This document shows, piece by piece, positions 32,861-42,335 of a stretch of DNA of 64,000 bases (the first letter of the stretch is position 1; the number at the start of each line of letters is the position of its first letter). Source of the stretch: Orbaceae bacterium BiB (GTDB lineage Bacteria; Pseudomonadota; Gammaproteobacteria; Enterobacterales; Orbaceae); the NCBI GenBank assembly GCA_036251205.1, contig CP133958.1:372001-436000 (forward strand). The letters run 5' to 3'. A program made the translations under genes and the position numbers. Under the pieces are notes generated by a model. The model was not told the origin of the DNA and made no database searches. It saw nothing but the letters and a program-made list of their open reading frames with translations.

Positions 32861-35707
32861 ATGGGGAAAAGTTCAGGTAGCGCTAAAACGCCAAGTATAG
32901 CAGCGGATAACTTAGAATCAAAACAGCAGCTATCCATTATAGATATTCTTGGCGAAGGGCAAATAGAAGGTCCTGTGGGTGGATTAAAAGGTGTATATCT
33001 AAACAAAACACCAATAGAAGCGGCTGATGGTTCATATAACTTTAATGGCGTAGAGGTTGAATGGGTAGCAGGAACACAAGCGCAGGAGCCTTTAAGTGGC
33101 TTCTCTGAAACACAAAATGAAGTCCCCGTTAGCTTAGAGGTCAAATACAGTACACCTATAGTTAGAACTATAACTGACCCCAATATCGATAGAATTCGAA
33201 TTACTGCAGGCGTCTCAGCATTATATGCTCAAACGAATAGCGGTGACGTTGTCAGAACATCAGTCAAAATGGCGGTTCAAATCGGCTCAGGAAATAACTG
33301 GACAACAAAAAAGACGATTGAGTTAAATGACAAGAAAACACGTTCGCAGTATTTAACGTCAGTTATTTTAGATGATTTACCCGCAGTACCATTCAACATT
33401 CGCGTTACTCGAATTACACCGGATAGCACCTCAGACTTACTCGTCAATGGTACCTTATGGTCATCCTATACTGAAATTTATGACGTTAAACTGGCGTATC
33501 CCAATACCGCTTTAGTTGGACTCCGATTTGACTCATCACAGTTTAATGGTGTGCCATCAAGAACGTATTTAGTTAAAGGGATTATGTGTCAGGTGCCGGA
33601 TAATTACGACTCCATTTCACGTTCATACAGTGGGATTTGGCTGGGTGAATTCAAAACTGAGTGGACTGATAACCCTGCTTGGATTTTTTATGATTTAATG
33701 ACCAACGATCGGTATGGTATGGCGAGTCGGTTCGGCGGATTTCCAATTGATAAATTCACCCTATATTCAATAGCGCAATATTGTGACGAAATGGTCGATG
33801 ACGGTTTTGGCGGCAAAGAGCCTCGGTTTACTTGTAACTGTAATATCACAGAGCAAGAGCAGGCTTACGACTTGATAGCCAAATTCTGTTCAATTTTTAG
33901 AGCTTTACCGGTGTGGGATGGATTACAGCTTACCGCAGTTATTGATCGCCCATCTGATACGGTTGCTGTTTACACCAATGCGAATGTTGTTGACGGTAAA
34001 TTTAATTATTCATCTGCGGCTATGAAAGATAGGCATACTGCAGCAAGGGTTAAGTATGTAGATCCCGATTATAGCTATGAAACGGTCACTGAATATGTTG
34101 CAGATGATGATTTAATTAAACGTTTTGGGCTTAATGTCTCAGATGTTGAGGGATTTGGCTGCACATCACGCGGACAAGCCCACCGAGTTGGTAAATGGCT
34201 AATTGCAACTGAAAAATATGAGCGACAGACCGTTAACTTTTCGGTTGGACGTGAAGGGCTCAGGCATTTGCCGGGTGATATTATTGAGGTTCTTGATAAT
34301 GATTACGCTGGAGTGCAATCAGGTGGGAGGATAAAGTCTGCAGAAGGTAAAATAATTGCACTCGATAGAGACGTTGAAATAGGCACTAATTCCTATATTA
34401 CTTATCAAGATATGAATGCTAACCTTGTTAAAGTTAAGGTGTCATCACAAAAATCAGCGAATACAGTTGTTGTTGATGAGGATGTTAATGCTGATGAGTG
34501 GTCCACGTGGATATTAACAAACAATGAAGTATCATCTCGTCTATTTAAAGCAATTGCGATTACTGAGAATGATGACTTAAGTCTATCAGTTACCGCGCTA
34601 GAGCATAACCCTGCTAAAGAAAGCATTGTTGATGAAGGAGCGGCATTCACTCCTGATCCAAATCAATCATTAAACTGGGCTATACCTGCCATAGAGAGTC
34701 TTGCGGTATCAGTTACACCTGATAGTGATTTGTATCAAGCTGTTTTAACTTGGTCAACGCCGCGGACAATGAGCAATCTAGAATTTCAAGTGACAATCCT
34801 TCGAAATGGGAATTTAGTTTCTCGGCAAACAGTACCTGAAATGTCAGTGACAATGAATAATATTGACGATGGAAATTACACGGCATCAGTACGCGGAATT
34901 TCAACTGAAGATGGCCGGCTAGGTGATGAGTCAATTGTTACATTTACGATTGCTGCACCGTCCACTCCAGCGCAACTGGCTTTTGCAGTCACAAGCAACA
35001 GTGTGACCATTAAGCCGCTTATGCCATCAAGTGTGGGACTTGGAACGACCTTTGAGTATTACAAAGGTACAACACTTGCTGAAGTTCAAGCAATGACAAA
35101 CTATCTAGGTCGGACTTCTAATAGTTTAATCGATGCCGATGTTTTAGCTTCAACAACTTATTACTATGGCGTTGTTGCTGTCAATGCTGCAGGGCGCTCA
35201 GGGTTACGTACTGGCTCAGTAACAACCGAATCTGATAGCGTTGGTACTGCAGGCGGTATATTTAGAATTAAAACAAGCGATGGCGTTTTCCCGGTTAACA
35301 GCGATGATGCTACAGAGCTTTTTTACAACGTTCTTGGTATGTATCCGTCACAAGATACTGTATTAATCGTTTACTCGGCTGATGTTGATAACAACATCAC
35401 TCACTCAGAGCAAAAGATGTATAACGGCTCGATGTGGGTAACGCCGGCTTTATTCCTTGATGGTGATTTAATTGCTACAGGAACAATAAGCGGAGATAGG
35501 TTAGTTGCTTACACTGAAATTAAAGCGCCAGTGATTACAGGAGGGACAATTAATATTAATGATAGGTTTATTGTTGATAAAGATGGAACGACGACGATTA
35601 AAAGCGGTGATGCTGGGGGAAGACTTGTCATAAATAATGAAACGATAACTGTTTACGATGAAAGTGGAAAAAAGAAAATCGAAATAGGTAGGCTATATGA
35701 TCAGTAG
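32861..35707 (+). CDS. Tail tip / host specificity protein J-like
   Basis: 948 aa. N-terminal gpJ core (LSIIDILGEGQIEGPVGGLK, IWLGEFKTEWTDNPAWIFYD, NDRYGMASRFGGFPIDKF) then fibronectin-type III-like repeats (about 640-800) and a C-terminal domain (DGDLIATGTISGDRLVAYTE) common in central tail fibres. It recognises the host receptor. Shorter than lambda J (1132 aa). Confidence 0.92.
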   Translation: MGKSSGSAKTPSIAADNLESKQQLSIIDILGEGQIEGPVGGLKGVYLNKTPIEAADGSYNFNGVEVEWVAGTQAQEPLSGFSETQNEVPVSLEVKYSTPIVRTITDPNIDRIRITAGVSALYAQTNSGDVVRTSVKMAVQIGSGNNWTTKKTIELNDKKTRSQYLTSVILDDLPAVPFNIRVTRITPDSTSDLLVNGTLWSSYTEIYDVKLAYPNTALVGLRFDSSQFNGVPSRTYLVKGIMCQVPDNYDSISRSYSGIWLGEFKTEWTDNPAWIFYDLMTNDRYGMASRFGGFPIDKFTLYSIAQYCDEMVDDGFGGKEPRFTCNCNITEQEQAYDLIAKFCSIFRALPVWDGLQLTAVIDRPSDTVAVYTNANVVDGKFNYSSAAMKDRHTAARVKYVDPDYSYETVTEYVADDDLIKRFGLNVSDVEGFGCTSRGQAHRVGKWLIATEKYERQTVNFSVGREGLRHLPGDIIEVLDNDYAGVQSGGRIKSAEGKIIALDRDVEIGTNSYITYQDMNANLVKVKVSSQKSANTVVVDEDVNADEWSTWILTNNEVSSRLFKAIAITENDDLSLSVTALEHNPAKESIVDEGAAFTPDPNQSLNWAIPAIESLAVSVTPDSDLYQAVLTWSTPRTMSNLEFQVTILRNGNLVSRQTVPEMSVTMNNIDDGNYTASVRGISTEDGRLGDESIVTFTIAAPSTPAQLAFAVTSNSVTIKPLMPSSVGLGTTFEYYKGTTLAEVQAMTNYLGRTSNSLIDADVLASTTYYYGVVAVNAAGRSGLRTGSVTTESDSVGTAGGIFRIKTSDGVFPVNSDDATELFYNVLGMYPSQDTVLIVYSADVDNNITHSEQKMYNGSMWVTPALFLDGDLIATGTISGDRLVAYTEIKAPVITGGTININDRFIVDKDGTTTIKSGDAGGRLVINNETITVYDESGKKKIEIGRLYDQ

Positions 35708-36758
35708 TTTTGGAATGAGAGTGTACAATGATAACGGCTCCTCGTTTATCTTTGATGAGCATTGTTCTGCTTGTAAAATTTTAGGCGTATTCAAGTATTA
35801 CCCTCGGACATATGATATATCAAGGCGTACTGGGATTTATGTGCCAGAAGGATATCAGGAGGCAATTGGCTTTAGTAGTCAGTCGGTCGTTTTCTCTGAT
35901 AGTAGTAGCGGCTATCTCAAGTATCACGGTCTAGGTGATATGTCATATTACCTAGATGAAGACCGACAAATTATATTGGAATCAGGCAGCAAAGGAACAA
36001 CCTCTGGCAATAAAATTGGCGAAAAACAAGACTGCACGGTATTTGCATGGCCAATAACGGCTAGTGGTAATTATGGATTATCTTTTTCGGGTTATGACAA
36101 TTTTTCTAAAATTACGGACATGTCTGATTTTTCATTTTTGTTATATAGCGGTGAAGTTGATATAAACCCCGGTGGGTGGGTGCCATCATCCATCGATAAA
36201 TCATATGATTTTGATAATACAGTTATTTTTTTTTACTGGGAAAACCCTCATGCGAGTCTTGTGAAATACTATGACTTTAGTCTTTGGGATGGTTCAATTA
36301 TCGATAAAAAGTATGTTTTTTACGATCAAAATGGCAATGGAGTCTCGGAAATAATAAAAGCAAAAATTGTCATTTTTGGGAAAGGTAGCGCCAATAAATC
36401 AAAATATGGCATTAGATTTTTCGGAAACAGTGGTGGAGATTACTTTGATGTCAATGATGGCGTTTTAATTCGTCCCACTTTTTTTTCGATGGGCACTCAA
36501 TCGCTTTATGATTTTAAAGGTGTTCCCGGCGTCAATAGACCGATGATATTACCAACAACTATTGGCGGTTATGCAAAAGGCTGGCAGATTGATAGGGCTT
36601 ATTGGGAATTAGGTGTTGCTAATAATGGGTTCCAGCTGGCACCCTCTCCAGCTAAAAGGAAATATGTGTATTATAACCGATTTGACCCATTATACGTTGT
36701 TTCTGATTACCCTGTTCTGGTTTTGGATGCTGAAAACTATTTTAACTTTGGAGATTAA
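35697..36758 (+). CDS. Tail-associated protein of unknown function after J (353 aa)
   Basis: 353 aa, overlapping the end of J by 11 nt, so translationally coupled. Beta-rich with many aromatic residues (SYYLDEDRQIILESGSKGTT, VFYDQNGNGVSEIIKAKIVI). It is probably a virion surface protein. The lack of signal peptide and the tight coupling argue against cargo. No family recognised; this is the slot of receptor-binding accessory proteins in other siphophages. Confidence 0.65.
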   Translation: MISSFGMRVYNDNGSSFIFDEHCSACKILGVFKYYPRTYDISRRTGIYVPEGYQEAIGFSSQSVVFSDSSSGYLKYHGLGDMSYYLDEDRQIILESGSKGTTSGNKIGEKQDCTVFAWPITASGNYGLSFSGYDNFSKITDMSDFSFLLYSGEVDINPGGWVPSSIDKSYDFDNTVIFFYWENPHASLVKYYDFSLWDGSIIDKKYVFYDQNGNGVSEIIKAKIVIFGKGSANKSKYGIRFFGNSGGDYFDVNDGVLIRPTFFSMGTQSLYDFKGVPGVNRPMILPTTIGGYAKGWQIDRAYWELGVANNGFQLAPSPAKRKYVYYNRFDPLYVVSDYPVLVLDAENYFNFGD

Positions 36759-36761
36759 CTC

Positions 36762-36914
36762 ATGTGGTATAACTTAAATTTAAACGATCTTAATCTATAC
36801 AACCCAGTCATTTTAGTAGGAGGGATTGTTGCTATTGCTGTTTTTTTATTAGTTGGGCATAAAATACTTATCCCTTTATATAAAAAATATATTGTTAAAT
36901 CAAAACGCAAGTAA
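36762..36914 (+). CDS. Small single-span membrane protein (50 aa)
   Basis: 50 aa from ATG 36762, three bases after the preceding stop, with GGAG upstream. One span (PVILVGGIVAIAVFLLVG, about 15-32) and a basic tail KKYIVKSKRK. Coupled within the tail operon. Function unknown; may act at adsorption or exclusion. Confidence 0.55.
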   Translation: MWYNLNLNDLNLYNPVILVGGIVAIAVFLLVGHKILIPLYKKYIVKSKRK

Positions 36915-36935
36915 CATAATTTTTAAGGACCCCAA

Positions 36936-38444
36936 ATGACAATGATATCAGGTATATTAATTGATGGTGCAGGACAGCCGCTACCAAATGTTCAAATCGT
37001 ATTAACTGCACTTAAAACCTCAAGTAAAGTTATTGTTCAATCAAAGGCTTTAATTACAACGACATCAGACACTGGCTCATATTCCATCAACGCGCAACCC
37101 GGAAATTATTCAGTTACAATATTAAGAAAAGGTTTTCCGACAGAGAAGGTTGGTCGTATCAATGTTTACTCAGACAGTGAGAATGGAACGCTAAATGATT
37201 TTTTAATTAGCCCTAGTGAAAGCGAGATCACCCCAGAAATATTGGCACAGGTTGTTGATGAGAGAAAACAAGCGCAACAAGCTGCTCAATCGGCTCAAAC
37301 CTCTTCTAATCAAGCATTATCTACACTAAACAATACAGTTAAGAAAACAGGTGAAACGACTCAAACCGTTCAAGGTACACTCGATGCTACAGAGTTAAAA
37401 GAGAATGGAAATAGAGTTTATTCTCCAAATAATAAACCGACTGCTAGTGATGTTGGCGCGTTATCTACCACAGGTGGAACCTTGAGTGGTAATTTACTTT
37501 ATAGCAAATATGAAACAGGTTTAAATTTTACTGTTAATAAAAATAACTATAAGCAATTCATTTCAATAAATGACAGTTATGTTTTTCTTATGTCCGGAAC
37601 GGACGGTGATAAAACTCGATTAAGATATTCACCGCAAATAAACACATGGAACTTTGAAAGTAGCTCAGTCTCAATCAATAATACACCAGTGTTAAAACAA
37701 GGTGATGCTGTTCCATTTGTCGGTCTGATCTCTGCTGGTACAGACTTAAATACTTTAATTGGTAGTGAAAATGGCGTTTATTATCAAACATATTCCGCTA
37801 ATGCCACATTAGCTTTAAATTATCCTGTTGCTGGTAGAGTCGGGACGCTTGTAGTCTATAATTTAAACGGACAAACATCATGCTCTCAAAGATTCATGAC
37901 ATATGGCACTAATGACGAGTATTTAAGAAACTATAATCAGAATAACCAACAATGGTCTGCTTGGTTTAAGCAAATAACAACCGCAAATTCAACTGTAGAT
38001 AGTAATGGCTTCTACAAAAAAGCATCGCCGATTTGTAGACTATTTGCTAGCGATAATATTACTGAGGTTGAAGGCTTTAAGATTGCGGGTTGTGGGTTGG
38101 TTAATAGTGAAGCGGATGGTGTGATAGCTAAGCGTATTGATGTCGGTCATTATGAAATCCATGGCTCATTGGGCTTTGCTAAAGAAGGGTGGTATATTAC
38201 CTTGCCAGAAGATGCAAATGGTAATAAAAAATTCTTTGCTGAATATACAACTGATGAGAATAATATCATTACAGTTAAAACATATACTCGCAAGTTTGAT
38301 TTTGAACAATGCGCAATAGTTGCTGGTGAGCCTCAAGATATTACAGAAGACAGATGGATTGATATTAGATTGGAAATGCCAGCGGTTGAGATTAATGATG
38401 AAGCAGCGCCAATGCCAAGTACTTTAAACCCTATAATCTATTAA
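36936..38444 (+). CDS. Side tail fibre protein
   Basis: 502 aa. N-terminal lambda Stf-type domain (ISGILIDGAGQPLPNVQIVL, PGNYSVTILRKGFPTEKVG), a coiled region with QAAQSAQTSSNQALST, the DVGALSTTGGTLSG shaft block, and a C-terminal part with YYQTYSANATLALNYPV, YITLPEDANGN and WIDIRLEMP typical of fibre tips. Receptor binding. Confidence 0.88.
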   Translation: MTMISGILIDGAGQPLPNVQIVLTALKTSSKVIVQSKALITTTSDTGSYSINAQPGNYSVTILRKGFPTEKVGRINVYSDSENGTLNDFLISPSESEITPEILAQVVDERKQAQQAAQSAQTSSNQALSTLNNTVKKTGETTQTVQGTLDATELKENGNRVYSPNNKPTASDVGALSTTGGTLSGNLLYSKYETGLNFTVNKNNYKQFISINDSYVFLMSGTDGDKTRLRYSPQINTWNFESSSVSINNTPVLKQGDAVPFVGLISAGTDLNTLIGSENGVYYQTYSANATLALNYPVAGRVGTLVVYNLNGQTSCSQRFMTYGTNDEYLRNYNQNNQQWSAWFKQITTANSTVDSNGFYKKASPICRLFASDNITEVEGFKIAGCGLVNSEADGVIAKRIDVGHYEIHGSLGFAKEGWYITLPEDANGNKKFFAEYTTDENNIITVKTYTRKFDFEQCAIVAGEPQDITEDRWIDIRLEMPAVEINDEAAPMPSTLNPIIY

Positions 38445-38657
38445 ACCATCACACAAGAACTTCACATAATTAACAGCATCAATCAACTGCTTAAATCTTG
38501 CTATCTCTATCGTTATCTCATCTTTATACATAACCATATTATCTCCGTCCACAGCATCAATGATGTATGAATCGTCGTCGATATCATGTTCTTTGTCGTG
38601 AGAAAAGCGAATATAGATAGTTTTTAAGTAATTGATTCTGATCATATCAAATATCAT
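38424..38657 (-). CDS. Small acidic protein on the opposite strand (77 aa)
   Basis: 77 aa from ATG 38657 (or ATG 38645). Acidic (HDKEHDIDDDSYIIDAVDGD), soluble. It ends 21 nt inside the tail fibre gene on the other strand. No clear ribosome site. A tail fibre assembly protein would be on the plus strand, so this is more likely a lysogenic accessory gene. No family recognised. Confidence 0.45.
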   Translation of the reverse strand: MIFDMIRINYLKTIYIRFSHDKEHDIDDDSYIIDAVDGDNMVMYKDEITIEIARFKQLIDAVNYVKFLCDGLIDYRV

Positions 38658-38848
38658 GTGTTGTGATTAACGTCATGATACATTAGTTTAATTGATATTA
38701 AGCTACCTATCAGACTTAATAAATCTATAAAACAATTTTAATAAATACTATTTAATTTATTTAGTTAACTCAAATAGAATAAATAAACTTGATTTTATTA
38801 CTTAAATTTCATAGACTTAATTAATCTAAAAATAATAACTCATCATCA

Positions 38849-40501
38849 ATGAATGACAATAAATACTGGTTTATAAGCAGAAAAGAATGGACTGAAATTA
38901 TCCGAGAGATTGATTCCCCAAATCCCTTTCGCTATCAAACCTTTTCTATTTCAGTTCGAAAAGCGAAACAGCTCCAACAGGTCAGTTACTTTGATGAAGA
39001 TGATTATCAGTCGATTATTGACTATTGTTTAACGTATTCGGATAGTTGCCATGGATTATCACAAGTCTTTGATTTACTTGCTAATCAATATGGTGCGGGT
39101 CATTATCTCAAATCATTATCTGAGCAGCGTAAAGTACTGATTGACGGATTAAAAAATCAGCATATTGTCTTATTACGTGAGACCGTGACACATAGTGATT
39201 ATGAGCCAGTCCAGCCTACGGTTATTCCTGAAAAAATGAACTATTTGACTGATGAGCAGTTCTTGGTTAGTCACATGGAAGACCCAACTAATTGGATTGA
39301 GTTTGAAGTTACTGGAGTCGCTAATGAGCCATTTACTTTATTCAATAGCAAAACAGGTGAAATAGTTACACAAGGTCAGCTTGATGCATTGGGTCATGCT
39401 TATGTTGAAATCCCCGAAGAGACAGTTTTTCTGGTGGATGTCGCATTTTCTAAAACCAAAGAATACCGTTCATGGTATTACACACTGTTAGACTATCATA
39501 GTCAGATGTTTGCGGGTAGCGTTGATGCGATGGCTTCTTCCCTTGATGCAATAAATGATTTTCATCTGGCAGAAGTGGTGCCCATAGCAAAATTGTATCA
39601 GGTTTTAGGTCTGTCAAAATATTTCTCCCCTAATTCATCGGGTGGCAGTAAATTGATGCCTGCGAAGACACAAGGCGGCGAGCTAATTCGTTCAGCCAGT
39701 GCCTTTATCACTGGATTTTATTTACTCGATTTAGCAGGGTTCAGCTATATCAAACCGGTGTCAACATTCGGGCAATATAGCCGTGGCGTGGCTGCTTTTG
39801 GCGTAGTCAATGCTACCGTAACGCCTGTCATGGAGCATCGGATAGCTGATTTATTATCAAAAGATGCCGGTTTAAAATCGGTTGTGCTTGACTATTTATC
39901 CGTTCATCCGGATGATAGCAACGCTGAAGCAAGGTTCAAAAATGGTCTGGAAGGATTGGCGTTAGGTTCGGTACTTGAACCGCTATTTATCGTGTTTCGG
40001 ATTATTAAAAACTCCTTAACCCGCACCTTAATTACCCGAATTCCAACACGGCGGACTTATAAACTTGAGGCTGAAAAGGTTGAAATTGAGCCAATAAAGC
40101 AGACTGAATCAACCAACGAGATTGATATAGGGAAGGAGAGCACTAATATTACGAAAACAGGCAATACTTTGCCTGATATAGCTCAGCTAAGTTTAGCTGC
40201 CAATTCCGTAAATAGAAATGGTTTAACCGATGCAGGACGAGCTCTACAAAAACATGGTGGACGAGAAGGTAGTGTATATATCTATACAAATCAAAAACCT
40301 TCAATTTTAAATAAAGAAGCTCAAGATATTGTTAATGATATATTATCTAATCCTCAATCTAAGATCGAATATAAAAAAGCAACTGAAAATAAAAAAATAA
40401 TTGATGTAATAGATGTAACCGCTCCAGATGGGAGAAAGTTAAGGTTTAATGAAAGTGGGACTAGATTAATTGGTTTCAGAGAACCGCCTAAAAATAGATA
40501 G
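38849..40501 (+). CDS. Full-length polymorphic toxin (T6SS-effector-like architecture)
   Basis: 550 aa, no signal peptide. Residues 1-120 are helical with no recognised family. About 150-200 is a small beta domain (WIEFEVTGVANEPFTLFNSK, ending LDALGHAYVEIP) like those in type VI secretion effectors. About 215-395 is a partly hydrophobic helical region ending LGSVLEPLFIVFRIIK. After a linker, the C-terminal ~85 residues form the toxin: LTDAGRALQKHGGREGS, NDILSNPQ, then PDGRKLRFNESG and GFREP, a tip seen on many CdiA and Rhs toxins and presumed RNase. The gene after it is the likely immunity gene. It lies between tail fibre and integrase, so it is phage-carried cargo. Delivery route is inference. 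Confidence 0.75.
   Translation: MNDNKYWFISRKEWTEIIREIDSPNPFRYQTFSISVRKAKQLQQVSYFDEDDYQSIIDYCLTYSDSCHGLSQVFDLLANQYGAGHYLKSLSEQRKVLIDGLKNQHIVLLRETVTHSDYEPVQPTVIPEKMNYLTDEQFLVSHMEDPTNWIEFEVTGVANEPFTLFNSKTGEIVTQGQLDALGHAYVEIPEETVFLVDVAFSKTKEYRSWYYTLLDYHSQMFAGSVDAMASSLDAINDFHLAEVVPIAKLYQVLGLSKYFSPNSSGGSKLMPAKTQGGELIRSASAFITGFYLLDLAGFSYIKPVSTFGQYSRGVAAFGVVNATVTPVMEHRIADLLSKDAGLKSVVLDYLSVHPDDSNAEARFKNGLEGLALGSVLEPLFIVFRIIKNSLTRTLITRIPTRRTYKLEAEKVEIEPIKQTESTNEIDIGKESTNITKTGNTLPDIAQLSLAANSVNRNGLTDAGRALQKHGGREGSVYIYTNQKPSILNKEAQDIVNDILSNPQSKIEYKKATENKKIIDVIDVTAPDGRKLRFNESGTRLIGFREPPKNR
39961..40099 (+). repeat. Recombination arm, copy A (in the full-length toxin)
   Basis: 139 bp encoding LGSVLEPLFIVFRIIKNSLT and onward to EPIK. 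It is about 89% identical, without gaps, to 41362-41500, including a 35-bp identical run. It ends where the toxin linker begins to diverge, exactly what is needed to swap C-terminal tips. Confidence 0.9.
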
Positions 40502-40511
40502 GAGTCATAAA

Positions 40512-40745
40512 ATGTTAGAATATAGTGTTGGTAGTTCGATAGAAAGTGACAATTTTAATGCCGAATTACTCTATAATGGAAATGTATGGGGAGAACTTTG
40601 TCTATCTGAAGATAAAAAAAATTTAGATTTTATAATTTATCCTAGTAATATTTCTAATATTTTAGTTTTTAATTATGATGAATTAATGGCATTGATTGAA
40701 CGGGCAAAAAAACATTTATTACAATTAGAACCATTAAAAGATTAA
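40512..40745 (+). CDS. Putative immunity protein for the full-length toxin
   Basis: 77 aa from ATG 40512, ten bases after the toxin stop, ribosome site GGAG. Small, acidic, soluble (SSIESDNFNAELLYNGNVWG, ending KKHLLQLEPLKD). Size, position and acidity fit a cognate immunity protein against a basic RNase tip. Assignment by position only. Confidence 0.65.
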   Translation: MLEYSVGSSIESDNFNAELLYNGNVWGELCLSEDKKNLDFIIYPSNISNILVFNYDELMALIERAKKHLLQLEPLKD

Positions 40746-40796
40746 AAATCTATCTATTTATAATTTTAATTAGTATTAATTGTTATTTACTTGTGA

Positions 40797-41000
40797 GTCA
40801 ATCATAGGCTTATAAGCGAAAATGTTAAACAGAGTTCAGTAGTTATTGAAGTAAAAGAAATTACGGGTAGATATATTAATATAGGAAATCCTAACGGTCT
40901 TCCTGATGTTAATAAACCAACAATCATCTTTATGATACAGTCAAGCGGATCTCCGAAGATAGTACCAGTAAACCCAAATAAAGGAGGAACGATAAAGTGA
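40797..41000 (+). pseudogene. Orphan toxin tip fragment without start
   Basis: A 67-codon frame open from the stop at 40794 and ending TGA at 40998: ENVKQSSVVIEVKEITGRYI, then INIGNPNGLP and VPVNPNKGGTIK. It lacks ATG in a sensible place and a ribosome site, and the sequence reads like a toxin C-terminus. The next gene (GTG 40997) overlaps its stop. I read it as a displaced toxin tip with its immunity gene; the upstream arm is lost. Confidence 0.55.
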
Positions 41001-41287
41001 ATGATCTACAGTTATTACTTTCTGCACAGAGAGCTATGCTATTTAATATATCTCCTAAATTTAGAATGATATCTATAGATATTGATTCTGATAGGGTGCT
41101 ACAGGTCTTGGTTGTTATTTCAAGTGAAGTTGATGAAGAAGAAAAAGATCTTATGTATTCATTCGCAGGAGAAATAGAAGGTGATTTTTCAGAAATATCA
41201 TCAACAAATGTAGTATTTATTATCAATTCTGATGATATTAATATTATTCCTAGATTACCTAAAATAGTCTTTTCACTTTATCAGTGA
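40997..41287 (+). CDS. Putative immunity protein for orphan tip 1
   Basis: 96 aa from GTG 40997, after AAGGAGGA and overlapping the orphan tip stop by 4 nt. Acidic alpha/beta protein (MISIDIDSDRVLQVLVVISS, EVDEEEKDLMYSFAGEIEGD). Layout and composition fit a small immunity protein. No family named with confidence. Confidence 0.62.
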   Translation: MNDLQLLLSAQRAMLFNISPKFRMISIDIDSDRVLQVLVVISSEVDEEEKDLMYSFAGEIEGDFSEISSTNVVFIINSDDINIIPRLPKIVFSLYQ

Positions 41288-41356
41288 GACAAAAAATTTT
41301 ATCCAATAACGGGAAAATATTGTTTTTTAATTGTGTATTTTAAGTTCTATGTGTGA

Positions 41357-41917
41357 CCTCTGCTTGGCGCAGTACTTGAGCCTTTATTCATCGTCTTTCG
41401 GATTATTAAAAACTCCTTAACTCGCACCTTAATAACCCGAATTCCAACAAGGCGAACTTATAAACTTGAGGCTGAAAAGGTTGAAATTGAACCAATAAAA
41501 CCCGTTGAACCAATAGAACAGAAGGAACTTGTTTCTGATATATCAAAAACGGGTGATATAATTGCGGAAGTTGAGAGTGATGTTGAACTGGAGGCTGTAA
41601 GGCTGAATCAAATATTAAAGAGGACCCAAGCAGCTGAAAAACTTTGTGTTGATTTAAATAATATTGATATTAGTAATAATATAGCTAAAGTAGAAATTAA
41701 AATTACAAATGAAATTAATTATTCAGATGTAAAATTATTAATTGAGTATGCTAAATCAAAAGGTGTATACAGAGTCGAAGTTAACACTGGATATATTGCA
41801 AACGAAAAACTTATGGATTTTCTCGAAAAAAGAGCTATTGATGGAAAACCGTTTATGGGAGGAAAAGTTGTTCGTGAAAACTCAAGCACGACTGACTTTA
41901 TAATAATATATGAATAA
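41357..41917 (+). pseudogene. Orphan toxin C-terminal module with recombination arm
   Basis: 186 in-frame codons from a stop at 41354 to TAA at 41915, with no start codon near the beginning. Codons 3-48 repeat the full-length toxin (VLEPLFIVFRIIKNSLT to EIEPIK). After that the sequence is unrelated: KELVSDISKTGDIIAEVESD, then a tip with RVEVNTGYIANEKLMDF and SSTTDFIIIYE. The frame is intact and so reusable if recombined onto the full-length gene through the arm. The immunity gene overlaps its stop by 8 nt. Toxin activity unknown. Confidence 0.75.
41362..41500 (+). repeat. Recombination arm, copy B (orphan module)
   Basis: Gapless partner of 39961-40099, about 89% identical over 139 bp. Most differences are at third codon positions, so it was selected as coding sequence before it was displaced. 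Confidence 0.9.
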
Positions 41918-42335
41918 AAACGAATGGTATAAAAAACGTATTCTTTGGAAAGCGAATCAATTTAAATCGCTTTCGCAAACGATGTTAAGAAGTGAAAAAG
42001 ATGATGTTTCTTTTGAAAAATTATGTGAAAAACACATGAATTCTGATGATGAAATTTTGTTTTTATTTTCTGATAAGGAATATATAAAATGGACAGCTAT
42101 AACGACGGATAAAATTATTAGTTATCATGATAATAATGTATATCAAGAAAAATTAGATAATATAAAAAAATTGATTGAGATTAGAAAGGATGATATTTCT
42201 AATAATAACTTGAAGTATTGTGCTAGTTTTTTACTTGTAGGCGAGGGTAAATTGCCGATTTGGACTCCTAATTCTCAGATTCTCTTTGCACTTATGAATA
42301 TTCTAAGAATGTTTCCTCTAAAGGAAAATGTATGA
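41910..42335 (+). CDS. Putative immunity protein for orphan tip 2
   Basis: 141 aa from ATG 41910, overlapping the orphan toxin stop. Charged, helical (NEWYKKRILWKANQFKSLSQ, LIEIRKDDISNNNLKYCASF). It overlaps the next gene by 4 nt. Position makes it the cognate immunity gene or the first of a pair. No family recognised. Confidence 0.6.
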   Translation: MNKNEWYKKRILWKANQFKSLSQTMLRSEKDDVSFEKLCEKHMNSDDEILFLFSDKEYIKWTAITTDKIISYHDNNVYQEKLDNIKKLIEIRKDDISNNNLKYCASFLLVGEGKLPIWTPNSQILFALMNILRMFPLKENV

